Origin: Megamerina dolium
Lineage: Eukaryota; Arthropoda; Insecta; Diptera; Megamerinidae
Assembly (NCBI GenBank): GCA_963854835.1
Contig: OY978529.1
Span: forward strand, 39,118,055 to 39,182,054
DNA: 64,000 nt
Direction: 5' to 3'
Positions 44,181-56,089 of the stretch are shown piece after piece. The position numbers and the translations under genes are program-made. The notes beneath the pieces are model-generated. The model saw only the letters and a list, made by a program, of their open reading frames with translations. It searched no databases and was not told where the DNA came from. Every line of letters starts with the position of its first letter. Position 1 is the stretch's first letter.

Positions 44181-47011
44181 AATCCAATTATTAATGATCT
44201 CAATTTAGTCTCACCTCATAACTAATATACATACACTACTGATCCTTTGATAAAAATATCCAAAATGTATACTAACCCAAATGTTTCTCTCGACTCCGAA
44301 ATAGCTCACTCTGGCCTTTTTCAGTCCTACACTCAATTGATGGCGATAATCTCTTCCGTGTACACCATTTGTCATTTTCTTGGGTGAGTGTTGTTTACTG
44401 GCATGTACGAAGATGGAGATCCATTTATAGTTTTCTAAATAATCCATCTAAATGGTTCATTTTATTGGCTATGAAAAATTCCTGATGTGAATTCCTTTGC
44501 GCTTCTACCGGCAAAAGTAACATCATTTTTGAAATAAAATTGTATAATCTAAAAGCGTTCTTACGGTACAACTTCTCCATAATAAAATTCCAAATATTAA
44601 TAAGTGTAAAGTGACTGAATCGGCTTTGAACGAAATTCAAAATAATTACTATTATATTATTATTCTTATAATTAATTTTACAATACTCATATACTAATCC
44701 ATTTATAAACTTGCATATGTCTATATGTTTCTGCATATGGTGCCATCTGATAGAGAAGCGCATCATTTTCTCTTCAATTTCGAATGCAAATTAACTATTC
44801 TGTCAGGTCAAGCCCCCATAAATCCATACATAATTGAGTCTACTTACAATTCATGCTAAGGACATACGTATTCACTTGGTGACATTTGCAGGAAGTGGAA
44901 ATTAAATTAGGCTCCTTGTGCATAATGCAAATGCATTTGTACGAATACATGCCATACATATGTATGGCATGTCCAAGGTTCGAAGAGATTTCTAATTAAT
45001 TTTCAAACAAATCCTTTGTGTTCAAGAATTTATCTATGCATATGTTTCTGTGCTGCATGGGAAGTACATTTGTCTGATCAATAATAGATATAATTGTCAT
45101 CGTATAGAACGATGAATGACTTCAGTAAGATATTGTATGCTCTTCCACAATTTAAAGTTTATTAATAGTACACATTTGTTCATGTACAAGGGTTAAATGA
45201 ATGAGAATGTGTGGTAAATTGATTATTTTCATTTAGTTAAATATTTATCGCCAATATTGAAAGAGAAAGTTGAAGAAGGTGATGTTTTTTCTTTAATTTT
45301 CACAGAAAAAACGACAAGTGACCATCAAATATTGATAAAAATAAACGTCAAATTAAAAGCCGTTGAACATAACCAATCCAAAACCTAAACTCTATATTCT
45401 CTATATTCTCTATTTTAAAGATGTATGTATTATACAAACCGTCCCAAATTAAACTAATTTGCATCACATTATTCGAAAATAAGTTCAATTAATTTCATTC
45501 AGATCTGTCACGAGTAAGAAACACCTTTTAAAAGGTTTAATAATTAGAAGAATTTTGAAAAATTTGTGGTAAAAAATAGCACACAGTTAATAAGTATTCT
45601 GATTTCAAAGAGCAAATATTAAATGCAGCAAAATCAGGTGAAAAATACAACTTAATCATGCCACAAGTATCCATATTACAAATCCTACATTTAAATCGTA
45701 TTGTTGTTTTTTCATGTGATTACCCAGTACATCTACAATATGTACAATATATGGACACATATCTGGATATGTATGTACACACATTAGAGCTCTCCTAAAC
45801 TCAATAGATGGCATTGCATAAATTTGACAACATTTCTTCTGCTACACAATAAAGAGCCATTGCCAAAATTCCATTCAAAATCATTGCAATCAAAATTTAT
45901 ATGTAAAAAATATTTAAAAAACGTATTCTTATTTAGTGGAATTGTAATGTGGTCAAATAACAAATATTAATAATTTTGCATAAGTCATTTTGAAGCTAAG
46001 GAATTCGTAATTCATCTTCCGTTTTTACTTTTCCAATATTTCTTCCCATTTAGTTTTAACAATTTTTAAACTTCAGTGCTGTTTTGGAGCAATATTTATT
46101 AAGTGAATTCTCAAGTTAATGGTTAAGGACTACTCTAATGTACATATTCGTATATATTGTATTTAAGCACATAAGTAAATACACATATATGTATTTGTAT
46201 TTGTAAGAGAGAAAAATAGGATATTGCTGAATGTTAAAAGCTTATCGAGAGATTAACAAAAGTATTAGAGTTAACATTTATGGTGTGTGATAAAGAGGCA
46301 GAGGCATTAAAGATATGGGAAATTTTATCATTTCTTTCTATTGGCGCATTTTGTTTCTTCTTGTCTGGTGACTATAGTGGACAAACGATTTTATCTACAT
46401 GCAAAGTCTGCTGCTTCACTTGCTGGGGCCAGTAATAAATTTAAAGCGCTGACAAGTTGCCCTGTATTTTGTTAGGTCTTGCTCTCTAAAGATGATTTTC
46501 AGAGTGTTCCTAATCCTTAGCTGAAGCTTCTTCTCGGTATATAGTTCGAATAGCTAATGGTTGTTTCAAAATCGATACTCGCCGCCAATGCAAATAAGTC
46601 CCAACATCTTGTGTAGAACGATTTCTTAGCGACAAAAAAAAAAAAGAAAAAAAGTATAACTGAAACTAAAATCAAATGAAATCAATATCCCAATTATGTC
46701 TCAATATAACATCGACATGTACACAACATCACTGCTTCATCACTACTATATAATCATATATACAAACCTATTTATAACCGTCTGCACGTACTCATATGTT
46801 TACTCTAACAGCTTCCACGTGTACACGTTAACACTGTCGCTGATGTGTTCAAAAAAGAAAGAAAAAAAAAAATTCTAACAACAATAACAATAAGTTCCAT
46901 ATGATATGCCATATCCATACCATCAACAAGTTTAAACACATGCTAAGTATTTTAAAATATCTCAACTTTCATATTTAACTACCTGTAACCGTCGCACAGA
47001 AATGAAAAATA

Positions 47012-47033
47012 CCAACAACAACAACAACAACAA
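47012..47033. repeat. (CAA)n microsatellite
   Basis: Seven CAA units. Confidence 0.85.
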
Positions 47034-47242
47034 TATAATGTATAAATATAAAAGCAGTAGTAATATGAGCTACACGTTTCTTAATTCCTTTTGTTTGTAT
47101 TCCAGTGGGTCATCTGGGATCGCTCTATTGGTGTATAGGAAAACGTGCGCCTACAAGTATACTTCACTTAAAAATACCAAAGTAATGTATATAAGAAGAG
47201 GAAAAGGGATTGACAGAGGGGGAGGGGGAAAACGAGAGTTTA

Positions 47243-47304
47243 TGTGTGTGTGTGTGTGTGTGTAACTGAGAGTGAAAAGGCCAGAGAGCGAGAGAGAGAG
47301 AGAG
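47243..47304. repeat. (GT)n and (GA)n microsatellites
   Basis: (GT)n at 47243-47263 followed 27 bases later by (GA)n at 47290-47304. Confidence 0.85.
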
Positions 47305-48428
47305 TAAATAAATGAGTGAGAGTAAAAAAGCCAATGAGGGAAAATTTCTTTTGCGATGTTTTCTATTTTGACTAGGGATGCCGGAGTTTTCATAACTCTT
47401 ATCATCATTTGTCTTATGTGATCCCATAGGTTTAGACTTTGAGGACTGAATTTGTGCTGGAACCGATCTGGGTTGCTTGATTTTTCTTAACTGTTACCTT
47501 CATCAATTGCTTTATAAGTGGTCCCCTAGATTTAACCTTTGAAGACTAAATTTGTTTTTAGAGTATATTGACTTTTATCATTTTGGTTTACAACGAAATT
47601 TTGACAGTTTGATTTGTGAAGATACCCCTTATCGATTTCTTCAAAATCCGCAAAATATTTTTTTTTGTCTTTTTGGTTGAAAATCATATCGGTTTTAATC
47701 ACTTTGGTTTTCAACATAATTAATTTGATTATTTGAATATTTGGATTGATAAGCTTTGAAATTTGAAAAAAATGTACAGCACTAATGCATTATCGGATTT
47801 GAGCACAATTAATTGAGAATAGAATATTTAGAAAAATAATTTTTTCTCAAAGTACTAAAGTGTAAATCAAGCCGCAAAAAGCTCTATTTTTATATGAATT
47901 CAATCAATTTTGATATGACTTCTAAATAAACTATTTCTTTAAATGTTTATTGACAAAAATTTCCATACAGTTGAATTATAAAATTAATTTTTTTAACTTA
48001 TGCTTTTCTTAAACTACCCCAAAATTGTATTTACCATTAATAAAAAAGTTTTTAATGCTGTTTTATTATTTTAATTTTCGAAATTTTGCTAGAACTTACT
48101 TTTTTCCTTTGTGCATAAGATGTACTTCATACAAAGGTACGAAAATCAGTTTATACTCAATTGAGACAAGTTTCTAGCAATCATTGTGCTTTAAAGTACT
48201 ATTCAAATTTATATATGTAACTATTTTCTTATTTAAAAATATTTGACTCTCTTTGTAATTATTATAATAAATATGGTAACTCCACATTTTATGTGTCCTT
48301 CTCTTGCATAAAATTGCAAATATTTATAAACATTCTATGATATACATATATTAGAAACAATTACATATGCATGAATAAATTGCTAAAATATTGTTACTCT
48401 CATAATTTCAGATACACAATTTCTTTAC

Positions 48429-48816
48429 TCTCTCTCTCTCTCTCACTAATTGTACGGGATATTCTCACGTGCCTGTGTAACTGCCAATGTTGCTAAACAA
48501 TCATTCGTTTCAATTCTTACAACAAATTTACGTTTTTCAGTAATGGCAAGTAGATAGGTGATTCTTGCGTTTTTCTCGGAAACTATAAAATCCCAACAAG
48601 TAAATACTTTTGATCCTTTGATCCTCTCTCTCTCTCTCACTAATTGTACGGGATATTCTCACGTGCCTGTGTAACTGCCAATGTTGCCAAACAATCATTC
48701 GTTTCAATTCTTACAACAAATTTACGTTTTTCAGTAATGGCAAGTAGATAGGTGATTCTTGCGTTTTTCTCGGAAACTATAAAATCCCAACAAGTAAATA
48801 CTTTTGATCCTTTGAT
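48429..48816. repeat. Tandem duplication of a 194 bp segment
   Basis: 48429-48622 and 48623-48816 are aligned at exactly 194 bases and differ at one or two positions (GTTGCTAAAC against GTTGCCAAAC, and the first base). Each starts in a (CT)n run and ends TTTTGATCCTTTGAT. On the minus strand each unit carries the same open segment of about 55 codons (reading KVFTCWDFIVSEKNARITYL and on to ARENIPYN, then a stop). Within it TTTATAG and GTTGTAAGA could act as splice sites. No family is recognised. Confidence 0.9.
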
Positions 48817-49189
48817 TATGATTTATCCTTTTCACGTTCAAACTACATAATTTCTTATGTTGGGTCATTCCCTACTTTAAGGCAATAACTTTAAAATTCC
48901 TTAATTAAAGTGTATTACGAGAGTATACCGGCACCATTTAATTTTTTTTATAATACTCAAAACAGCAAAATATTTTTTTTTACCATAACTTTCACATTTG
49001 ATGAACGATTTGCGTAAATTATATACCATTTAAGCAAGTTCGAAGAGGTTGTGTTTGAAGTGGCTCTGTAAAATAGTCATTTTAAGGCGTACCAGGAAAT
49101 CGCGCAGAAAATGGATTATAGACATGCGTTGTAAGTACTCAATTATTTCATTCGATGCAATACATGCAATACACAACACACCGGTCTAA

Positions 49190-49640
49190 CACAGCACTTG
49201 GAACGTAACCGAATTTATATTGATACTTCGACGAAGCCAAACACCTGGGTATTACATTAGATGCCAAATTGCGTTGGAAAGCACACGTCAAGAAAAAACG
49301 AAAAGAGCGGGACTTCAAGTTAAACAAACTGTATTACTTCATCGGCAGGCGTTCAAATCTGTCAATACACAATTAACTGCTTATATATAAACAAATATTG
49401 AAGACAGTCTTGACTTATGGCATACAAATCTGGGGATGTGCTAGTGAAAAGTACATTACGTCTACATAACGTTTTCAAAATAAAATGCTTTGAAGTTGTA
49501 TGTAAATACGCCATACTACGTAAGAAATAGCAACCTTCATCGTGATCTTGGCATGCCAACTGTGACTGAAGTGGCGAACATTTTTGCCATTGTTCACAAA
49601 CAGTGACTATAATGTCATGTCAACGATGCAGCTTACTTCG
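49190..49640 (+). pseudogene. Jockey-like LINE reverse-transcriptase fragment
   Basis: The plus strand reads KHLGITLDAKLRWKAHVKKK, FKLNKLYYFIGRRSNLSIHN, a TAA, LLIYKQILKTVLTYGIQIWG and CASEKY. With frame changes it continues as RFQNKML, then YVRNSNLHRDLGMPTV. This is the conserved block downstream of the RT palm in Jockey-type elements (YLGITLD, then LYKxILKxxxTYGIQLWG). It lacks both ends and has at least two stops. Inactive. Confidence 0.75.
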
Positions 49641-51389
49641 GACAAATGCATATTGTAGACGGCTAAAACTCAATACTATGGAAAGCGAGTAGCAGAAATA
49701 TTACTTATGCTTTTCTTTAAAACCTATTTTACAAATCTAAATTGCTTTTTAGTATTGTATCATAGTGCCATATACTACTTGTAGTAATATAACGTCTTTA
49801 TTTGCTGTTTAAGTTTCGTTAATTAAAAAAAAATTGCTTTTAATATATATGACTGAATTTGAAATGGAAATTTTTGCAAAAATATAAAAATGATTTGGCA
49901 ACCCCGCTTTCAATTAAATGTTTTTAGTTGCTCTGTACTCTCTCTTGTGCTTTCTCTCTCTCTCTCTCACTCGCTTGCTCTCTATTTTTCTTTGACGTTA
50001 ATACATTGCACTTGTACGTATAACATTTGTTGTTGTTTTTTTTACAACAACAATAACATTTGGATATTTTTTCCGGGGGTACTGGTATATCATCTCCAAT
50101 GAATCTCAAAACAGAATGTTCAGTTTCATCTGAGACGTGTAACAAAACGGTCGATATTTGGGTAAACAGACGGTTGGTGAAAGATAAACCAAAAACCACA
50201 AAAAAAAACCATTGAAATAAATTGAAATATACAATATATATAGAGGTGAGAATATCCATATTAATGAAAAGAGATTAAATTAAATTATTGCACTATTCAA
50301 AATAATTATTGATAATAATATCAACGAGAAGTAATTGAGCCAAAAACTAACATTAAGAATATTATATTTACTTTTGTTATTTGTGATAAAAAGAAAACTA
50401 GTGCAACAATTATTCGCGTCAAAATAAATTTTCCTTTCCAGCTCAGTTCACTCTAGATTCGTTTGTTTTTTTTTCGGATTTTAATACAATATTTTTATTT
50501 TTACGCTAATTAAATACGTATACAGAAATTTACGTACGTACAACTTGTACTGCTTTTGCTGCTACTCTTGCATGAGTGTGCTCTGTTTCCAGAGTCTGTG
50601 TGTCAGTGTGACGGTGCGCGCATATTTGTATTAGTGCTATTGTGTACAATTTTGCTCTTACCCCGACGATACATATATTGTACATATACATTTTTGTAAA
50701 CATACACAAATGTGCTTTACTATACTTGGATTTAAGTGAATGGAATTCAAAGCAAATGGGCAGAGTACGAGTATAATGCGGTATGTAGTAAGGTTGTGCT
50801 ACATACAGAATAAAGGATCCAACAAGCAACAGAAAGGAAACACATATTCATCGTTTCACGTTTGATAAGAAACATTGTGTGCATGTGTGCGTGAGAGAGA
50901 AAGAGTGAGTAAAAATAACCAAAAAAAAATAATAAAAAAAAAAAGGAAAAAAATTTTTAAATCATTTCTAGAGTGGCTTTAAAGTGAAATTTTATTGTTT
51001 ACATATTCTCTCTTTCTGAATGACAATGAACATCCGTTTCCGTGTATCGTAGCTATCGTTTGTTCCTGTTTGTTGCTTGCAAGTATATGAAATATGATTA
51101 TAAATAATGAAATTAAAGTTGAAAGTTATAAAAATATAAAAAATTTTGACAATTTTTCGTGATTACTCCATGTGTTAACTATTGAACAGTGGCACAAATG
51201 AAAAAAGAACCTAATACATGAATATCTTGAAAAATACAAGAAATCATACGCATCATTGAAGTAGAAAACTTACAAGAAATAAAATAAAATTTAACGTACT
51301 GGCACATAATCATATATCGACACATCAATACGTACGAATATTTTAACAAGTCTTGTCTGTATATATATATATATCCTGTACAAGTGAGT
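49641..51389. other. Stretch without confidently recognised genes
   Basis: AT-rich with (CT)n at 49947-49980. A TCAGTT initiator-like hexamer lies at 50443-50448 in CAGCTCAGTTCACTC, which could be a start site for a transcript reaching 51.47 kb, but nothing else supports it. Confidence 0.35.
49947..49980. repeat. (CT)n microsatellite, interrupted
   Basis: TCTCTCTCTCTCTCACTCG-type run. Confidence 0.8.
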
Positions 51390-51465
51390 CGGATTGTATA
51401 TTAAACATTAAGCATATTATTATAGCAATATCAGCAAAATTCCGACGACAGCGTCATACCACAGA

Positions 51466-51489
51466 ATGACACGTGTTCGCCGTATTGTG
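51466..51489 (+). CDS. Candidate first coding exon (8 codons)
   Basis: ATG at 51466 in a good fly context (CACAGAATGAC) opens eight codons (MTRVRRIV) that end exactly at a consensus donor, GTAAGT at 51490-51495. The 60 bases upstream are less AT-rich than the surroundings and include CCGACGACAGCGTC. No downstream exon is recognised in the window, so the gene, if real, would have a long intron. Chance is a serious alternative. Confidence 0.22.
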
Positions 51490-51867
51490 GTAAGTTATTG
51501 TGTTTGTTGGATTTTTTTTATAATATTTTGCTATATACATATACACAACCAACACACAAACACATACATTTATATTGTATATTTGTACAAATGTTTGTAT
51601 AATGTATTTTTTGTTTGTTATTCCTTTTGTACATATTATCTATATTTGCATATATTTTTTTTACCTTAACATAATACGTGTCCATGTACGTACAGGGTGT
51701 TTTTTTGAGAATAAATGCACTAAATTTTCATTTCAATCGGTATTTCATTTTTTGTAAAATACCTCAGTCGATCACAATTTCTTTGATTTATCAAAAAAAT
51801 TCTCAATTTACAATAATTGTTCTTATTTGGAATAATTTGAAATCAATTTTGAATTTGTTGATTCCAA

Positions 51868-52290
51868 TGCTGGGCGGGATTAATAAACAGTCTGATTAAT
51901 TTAAATACTGATTAATTAGTCAGTAGACTAATCAAAATTTCAATTAATCAAACTACAAATTGGTACAATTAATCAGAATTTGGTTTATCGAAAAATTTTT
52001 TATTATTTATTATTAAAATTTCAATCACGCTCATTGAAAAGTTACTTGTCTCCTTTGTATTGAACAAAATATTACAATAATACAATGCATATCTTGTTCG
52101 AATAATGTTAAACTGACTAATTAAAATTTTGATTAATCGAATATTTTCAATTTTGACTAATCAAAACCATGATTTTTCGATTATTAGACTATTTGATTAA
52201 TCATAGCTTTAATTTGTCTAAAAGATGCTTAATGGGAATTTTGATTAACCAGATTTTTCGATTGAATGATTAATAACGCAGACCTAGGTT
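51868..52290. repeat. GATTAATC motif cluster, copy 2
   Basis: About thirteen copies of GATTAATC, GATTAA, ACTAATCA or TTAATCA within 420 bases, in both orientations. They begin GGGCGGGATTAATAAACAG and end GATTGAATGATTAATAACGC. The overall layout resembles the cluster at 1468-1775. Confidence 0.5.
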
Positions 52291-54806
52291 ATCGAAAAAT
52301 ATGCTTGAGATATTTTAAAATTAAATTTGAATGTCGCTAGATCAAAAACTTAAACATTCTAAAATTAACTTGAGTGATCAAATGCAATTATATGAAATTA
52401 ATTTGAGAATTTTTTTGACTGCGTACAATTGAAAAAGACGATAAAAGTTAAATTGAAGTTAAATTTATTTAAGCTTTTCAAATAAAGTGTTATTAAAATT
52501 GAAAATAATTATATTACAAGCTAAAGCAAAAAAAAAAAAAAAAAATGAAAATAATAATTTTGCTAATGGCAGTTGAAGGAAATTGAAGAAATTTGATTGG
52601 AATTCTTTAGTTTTTGAAAAAAGTGTTGTTAAGGCAAGCATTAAACATTTTTCATATACAAAAATCTGGTTTTTGTCAATAATAAATTTTCAAATATATT
52701 TTATTCAGCACACTAAATACGAATATATTTGAACGCTTTGGTGAAAAATGTTGTGAACTAACAGTTTCTTATACATTTTTTTCGGATGATTTCTTTGTTG
52801 GAATATTCTTTAGAATACTACTAAATTTCTTTGGTTTTAGAACATAATTTTTTTTTTGGAATTTTCTCTATTGACTGAATTGTTGTGAGGTATCGATTTG
52901 TCTCAATTTTCATTTTCCCAATAATTTGCTCAATAATGGTGATATTCTATAATGTTTGTACTTTTTCTTGTGTACTTTCCTTGTGATGGGTCATTATTAC
53001 TTGAATTTGTTTGCTTGCAATTGGCAAACATTCTGGCGTCGTCAACCTTTTATAGTGACTTAGTGACTATACCATAAATGAAATTTGGATTTGTTAGATT
53101 ATATGATTTGGATTATTTTGCCTTTAATTGTGGGTGAAAGATACGACACTCTATAAAAAACACCCTCTATACATACATACATATTGCATACCTATATAAA
53201 TAAACATGTCAAGCAAATAAATCCTAATTGTAAATATATTTTAATTGATCGATTCAAACTTGTTTATATGTAAATATTGTGATTTCGTATTCTGCCGCTA
53301 GTATATTTATATATACATAATGTGAGTAGTTCGTTTTGGAATTTAAGAAAAAATATGTATATAGTAAAACTATGAGTTAATTCTATTAAAAGTTAAAGCA
53401 ATACTTTTTGTTATAAAAATATTTAAAGTAGGATATTAGGTTGATTTTTATTATATCTATAAATTATAGAATCTATATCTACAATTATTGCTGCAATAGT
53501 GCATTGATTGAATACAAGTTTTTGTTGTTTCATTGGGGAATTTCTAAATATTAAGTACAATTACGAAATATATTCCTTTAATTCGTTTCAATACTTTTTA
53601 TAGTGGGTCAAAGCATGTGTGAGAACATTAGTTTCGACTGTTACTTCATGTACTTTGTTATGAATCTTAGCTACAATACTCTGTTTTATAATTCCAGTTT
53701 TTTCTTTAAATTTTTATATTTTTAAAATTAATCACGTAAAACGTAAAACAACAAATATATAATAGTATACTCGTATATACTCGCATACGAAAATATATAA
53801 AAAATAATCTCATGTGTCAGGTACGATACAATATGATATATAGTATAAGCAATTTTTTGTTGCTCTTATTGTTATTAGTACGAAAAATACTTGCATGTGC
53901 ACACATATTATATCTAGATTAGTCACATGACACTAATATGTGTATTAGATTACTCAATGACACAAAAAATGCATTCATTGTTTGCTCTGGGCATGAATTC
54001 AATTTATTTAAGGGAACAGAAAATAATGATTCTTAAAAAAATTTGTGGTCAGGAAAAATTAAGGTAAAATTGTATTTTGAATTTTTCAGCAGATTATTAT
54101 GCTATACTGCGTTCATGGATTACTTCGTTATGATTAAGAAAATGTTGTTTGCATTTAATTTTCCGAAAATTTAAAATAAAGATGCCACTTGAAGATGAAA
54201 ACTATAATTCGCATTTTTCACTGTATTTTGATTAAAAAAAAATCGAATTTCAAAAGAAAAAAATTAGGTTTTTTCTCGTATGTATAGTATGCGTTACATA
54301 TCGACCAATAAGTCCTAAGGCTGACAAATAAAAATCACATAGTTTCATTCAAGAGGAATATGTACATCCATTGCCGTAGACCGATGTAAGAAATTATTTT
54401 AATCGTGCTCCAAGAGATCTAAACAGCGCCTTGAATTATCGATATATTATGATTTTTGATCGACTATGAGCAAACGCAGCGTCCACTTCGAGACTAGCAC
54501 AAATATACATCTGAAATGGTAAATAGTACACTTCCTTCTGGCATTTTTAATGAGCCAGCTATCTTTGCATAATTATTTTGTGGACTTTTTTGATGTTTTT
54601 TGGTATAACCACCTCATTTGGACAATCAGAGCGTTCAGCATCCAGCGTTCAGAAGCAACATTCTGCGGTTGAATTTGATTGAGTAGAGTACAAATTACAC
54701 TTAGCAAGCCAAGCTTTTGATGTGAAGGTCTCTTTTTCCGAAAAGAAAGCAATAATAGATGAAATTGCATTGAATCCATTGATCTGAAAATAACAAAAGT
54801 AGCATC
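52291..54806. other. Stretch without recognised genes
   Basis: Very AT-rich. A minus-strand frame at 54573-54779 shows no family resemblance that I can name. Confidence 0.45.
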
Positions 54807-56089
54807 GGGTTATCCATTTTGCGGTTTCAAAAGTAAATGTAAATAAAACACATATAAAATGCTTTTTATCATGATATTTCTTTTTTATTATAAAGTTTGA
54901 ACATTGACATTATGTGTGAAATACTACATCATTTAAATGACCACCACGCGAATTGTTGCAAGCATCGATTCTTTTGAGGTAATTTTCGACCACTTTTTGA
55001 CACATATTGGGCGGTATCTCAGCCATAACGTGACAAATGTTAGTTTTTAGGTGCTCAAGAGTTAAAGGTTTATCTGCATAAACACGGTCTTTCGCGTAGC
55101 CCCACAAAAAAAAGTCAAGCGGTGTCAAATCGCATGATCTTGGTGGCCACTTGATATCGCCACGACGAGAAATTATGCGGCCAGAAAATTTCTCTTGCAA
55201 TAAAGCCATATTCGCTCGAGTTGTGTGGCATGTGGCACCGTCTTGTTGAAACCACATATTCTCTAAGTCGTATTCTTCAATAGCAGGCAAAAAAAAGTCG
55301 GTTATCATATGACCATAACGATCCGAATTGACGGTGACAGTCGTTCCATCGTCGTTTTCGAAGAAGTAAGGTCCAATCACACCTCCGGACCAAAGAGCGC
55401 ACCAAGCAGTGACTTTTTGTGGATGTAGTGGCCTCTCTTCAATTACTTGAGGATTCTCAGAACCCCAAATACGACAATTTTGTTTGTTAACATACCCACC
55501 GAGTGAGAAATGTGCTTCGTCGCTGAAGAAAATTTTGTTCCTGTTGTTGTTCAAGCACCCATTCGACGTATCTACGACGTTGTGAATGGTCAGCTGGCTT
55601 CAGTTGTTGTGTGAGCTGGATTTTATATGGATGTAGGTGTAGATCCAAATGCAAAATACGCCATAATGTGCCGTAAGACAGTCCTAATTCCTGAGAACGA
55701 CGAGGAATCGACACATTCGGGTCTTCGGCAACACTTTCACTTACAGCAGCGATATTTTCGGTGGTACGAGCGAAACGATGATGCACAGGCCTTACAATAT
55801 CTGTACCGATCCAGCCTCTTCATATTTCTTCACAATTTTGCCAATTGCTTGCGTAGTTGGACGATTATGTAAACCATAATCTCCTCTTAAAGCACGATAT
55901 GTGGCTGTGGCAGAATCACCATTTTTGTAGTAGGTTTTTACAATTTTAATGCGTTGTGCGATAGTTAAGCGATCTATTTTCGCAAATGTCAGACTTTGAA
56001 CTGAAAAAGAAAGAAATTGTTTTAACAAGTCAGTTTGACAGATGTCGAATTCTAGCCCTATACTTTTGAAACCGCGAAATGGATAACCC
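54807..56089 (-). mobile_element. Tc1/mariner-superfamily element
   Basis: A 1283 bp element. GGGTTATCCATTTTGCGGTT at 54807 and the inverted match ending at 56089 form terminal inverted repeats of about 29 bases with one mismatch, continuing TCAAAAGTA. Inside is a minus-strand transposase reading nearly full length. The right flank is TATATATA; I could not see a clean TA duplication at the left. Confidence 0.85.
54910..56028 (-). pseudogene. Transposase with two compensating frameshifts
   Basis: The minus strand carries three overlapping pieces. The first (56028-55792) is an N-terminal DNA-binding helix-turn-helix of the DUF4817 type, with RLTIAQRIKIVKTYYKNGDS and PTTQAIGKIVKKYEEAGSV. The second (55786-55487, other frame) is a linker domain: RFARTTENIAAV, LGLSYGTLWRILH, QLKPADHSQRRRYVEWVL. 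The third (55554-54910, first frame again) is the DDE core. Its catalytic positions are visible: Asp in FFSDEAHFSL, Asp in WFQQDGATCHT, and Asp in RSCDLTPLDFFLWG, with 36 residues between the last two. Frame shifts lie near 55808 and near 55540. The protein is otherwise clean, so inactivation is recent. Confidence 0.85.

Larger units (their letters stand above)
44181..48428. other. Stretch without confidently recognised genes
   Basis: Mostly AT-rich. It contains (CAA)n at 47012-47033, (GT)n at 47243-47263 and (GA)n at 47290-47304. A GC-richer segment at 46370-46640 and a minus-strand frame segment at 44260-44420 are not random-looking, but I cannot assign them. Confidence 0.4.

Noticed and set aside
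49924..50259. 111-codon minus-strand frame
   Set aside because: It runs through microsatellite-derived arginine/glutamate repeats; a middle part (VLLHVSDETEHSVLRF) looks exon-like but has no convincing splice sites.
54573..54779. Second transposase fragment left of the Tc1/mariner element
   Set aside because: I looked for transposase motifs in the minus-strand frame and found none that hold; it lies outside the inverted termini.
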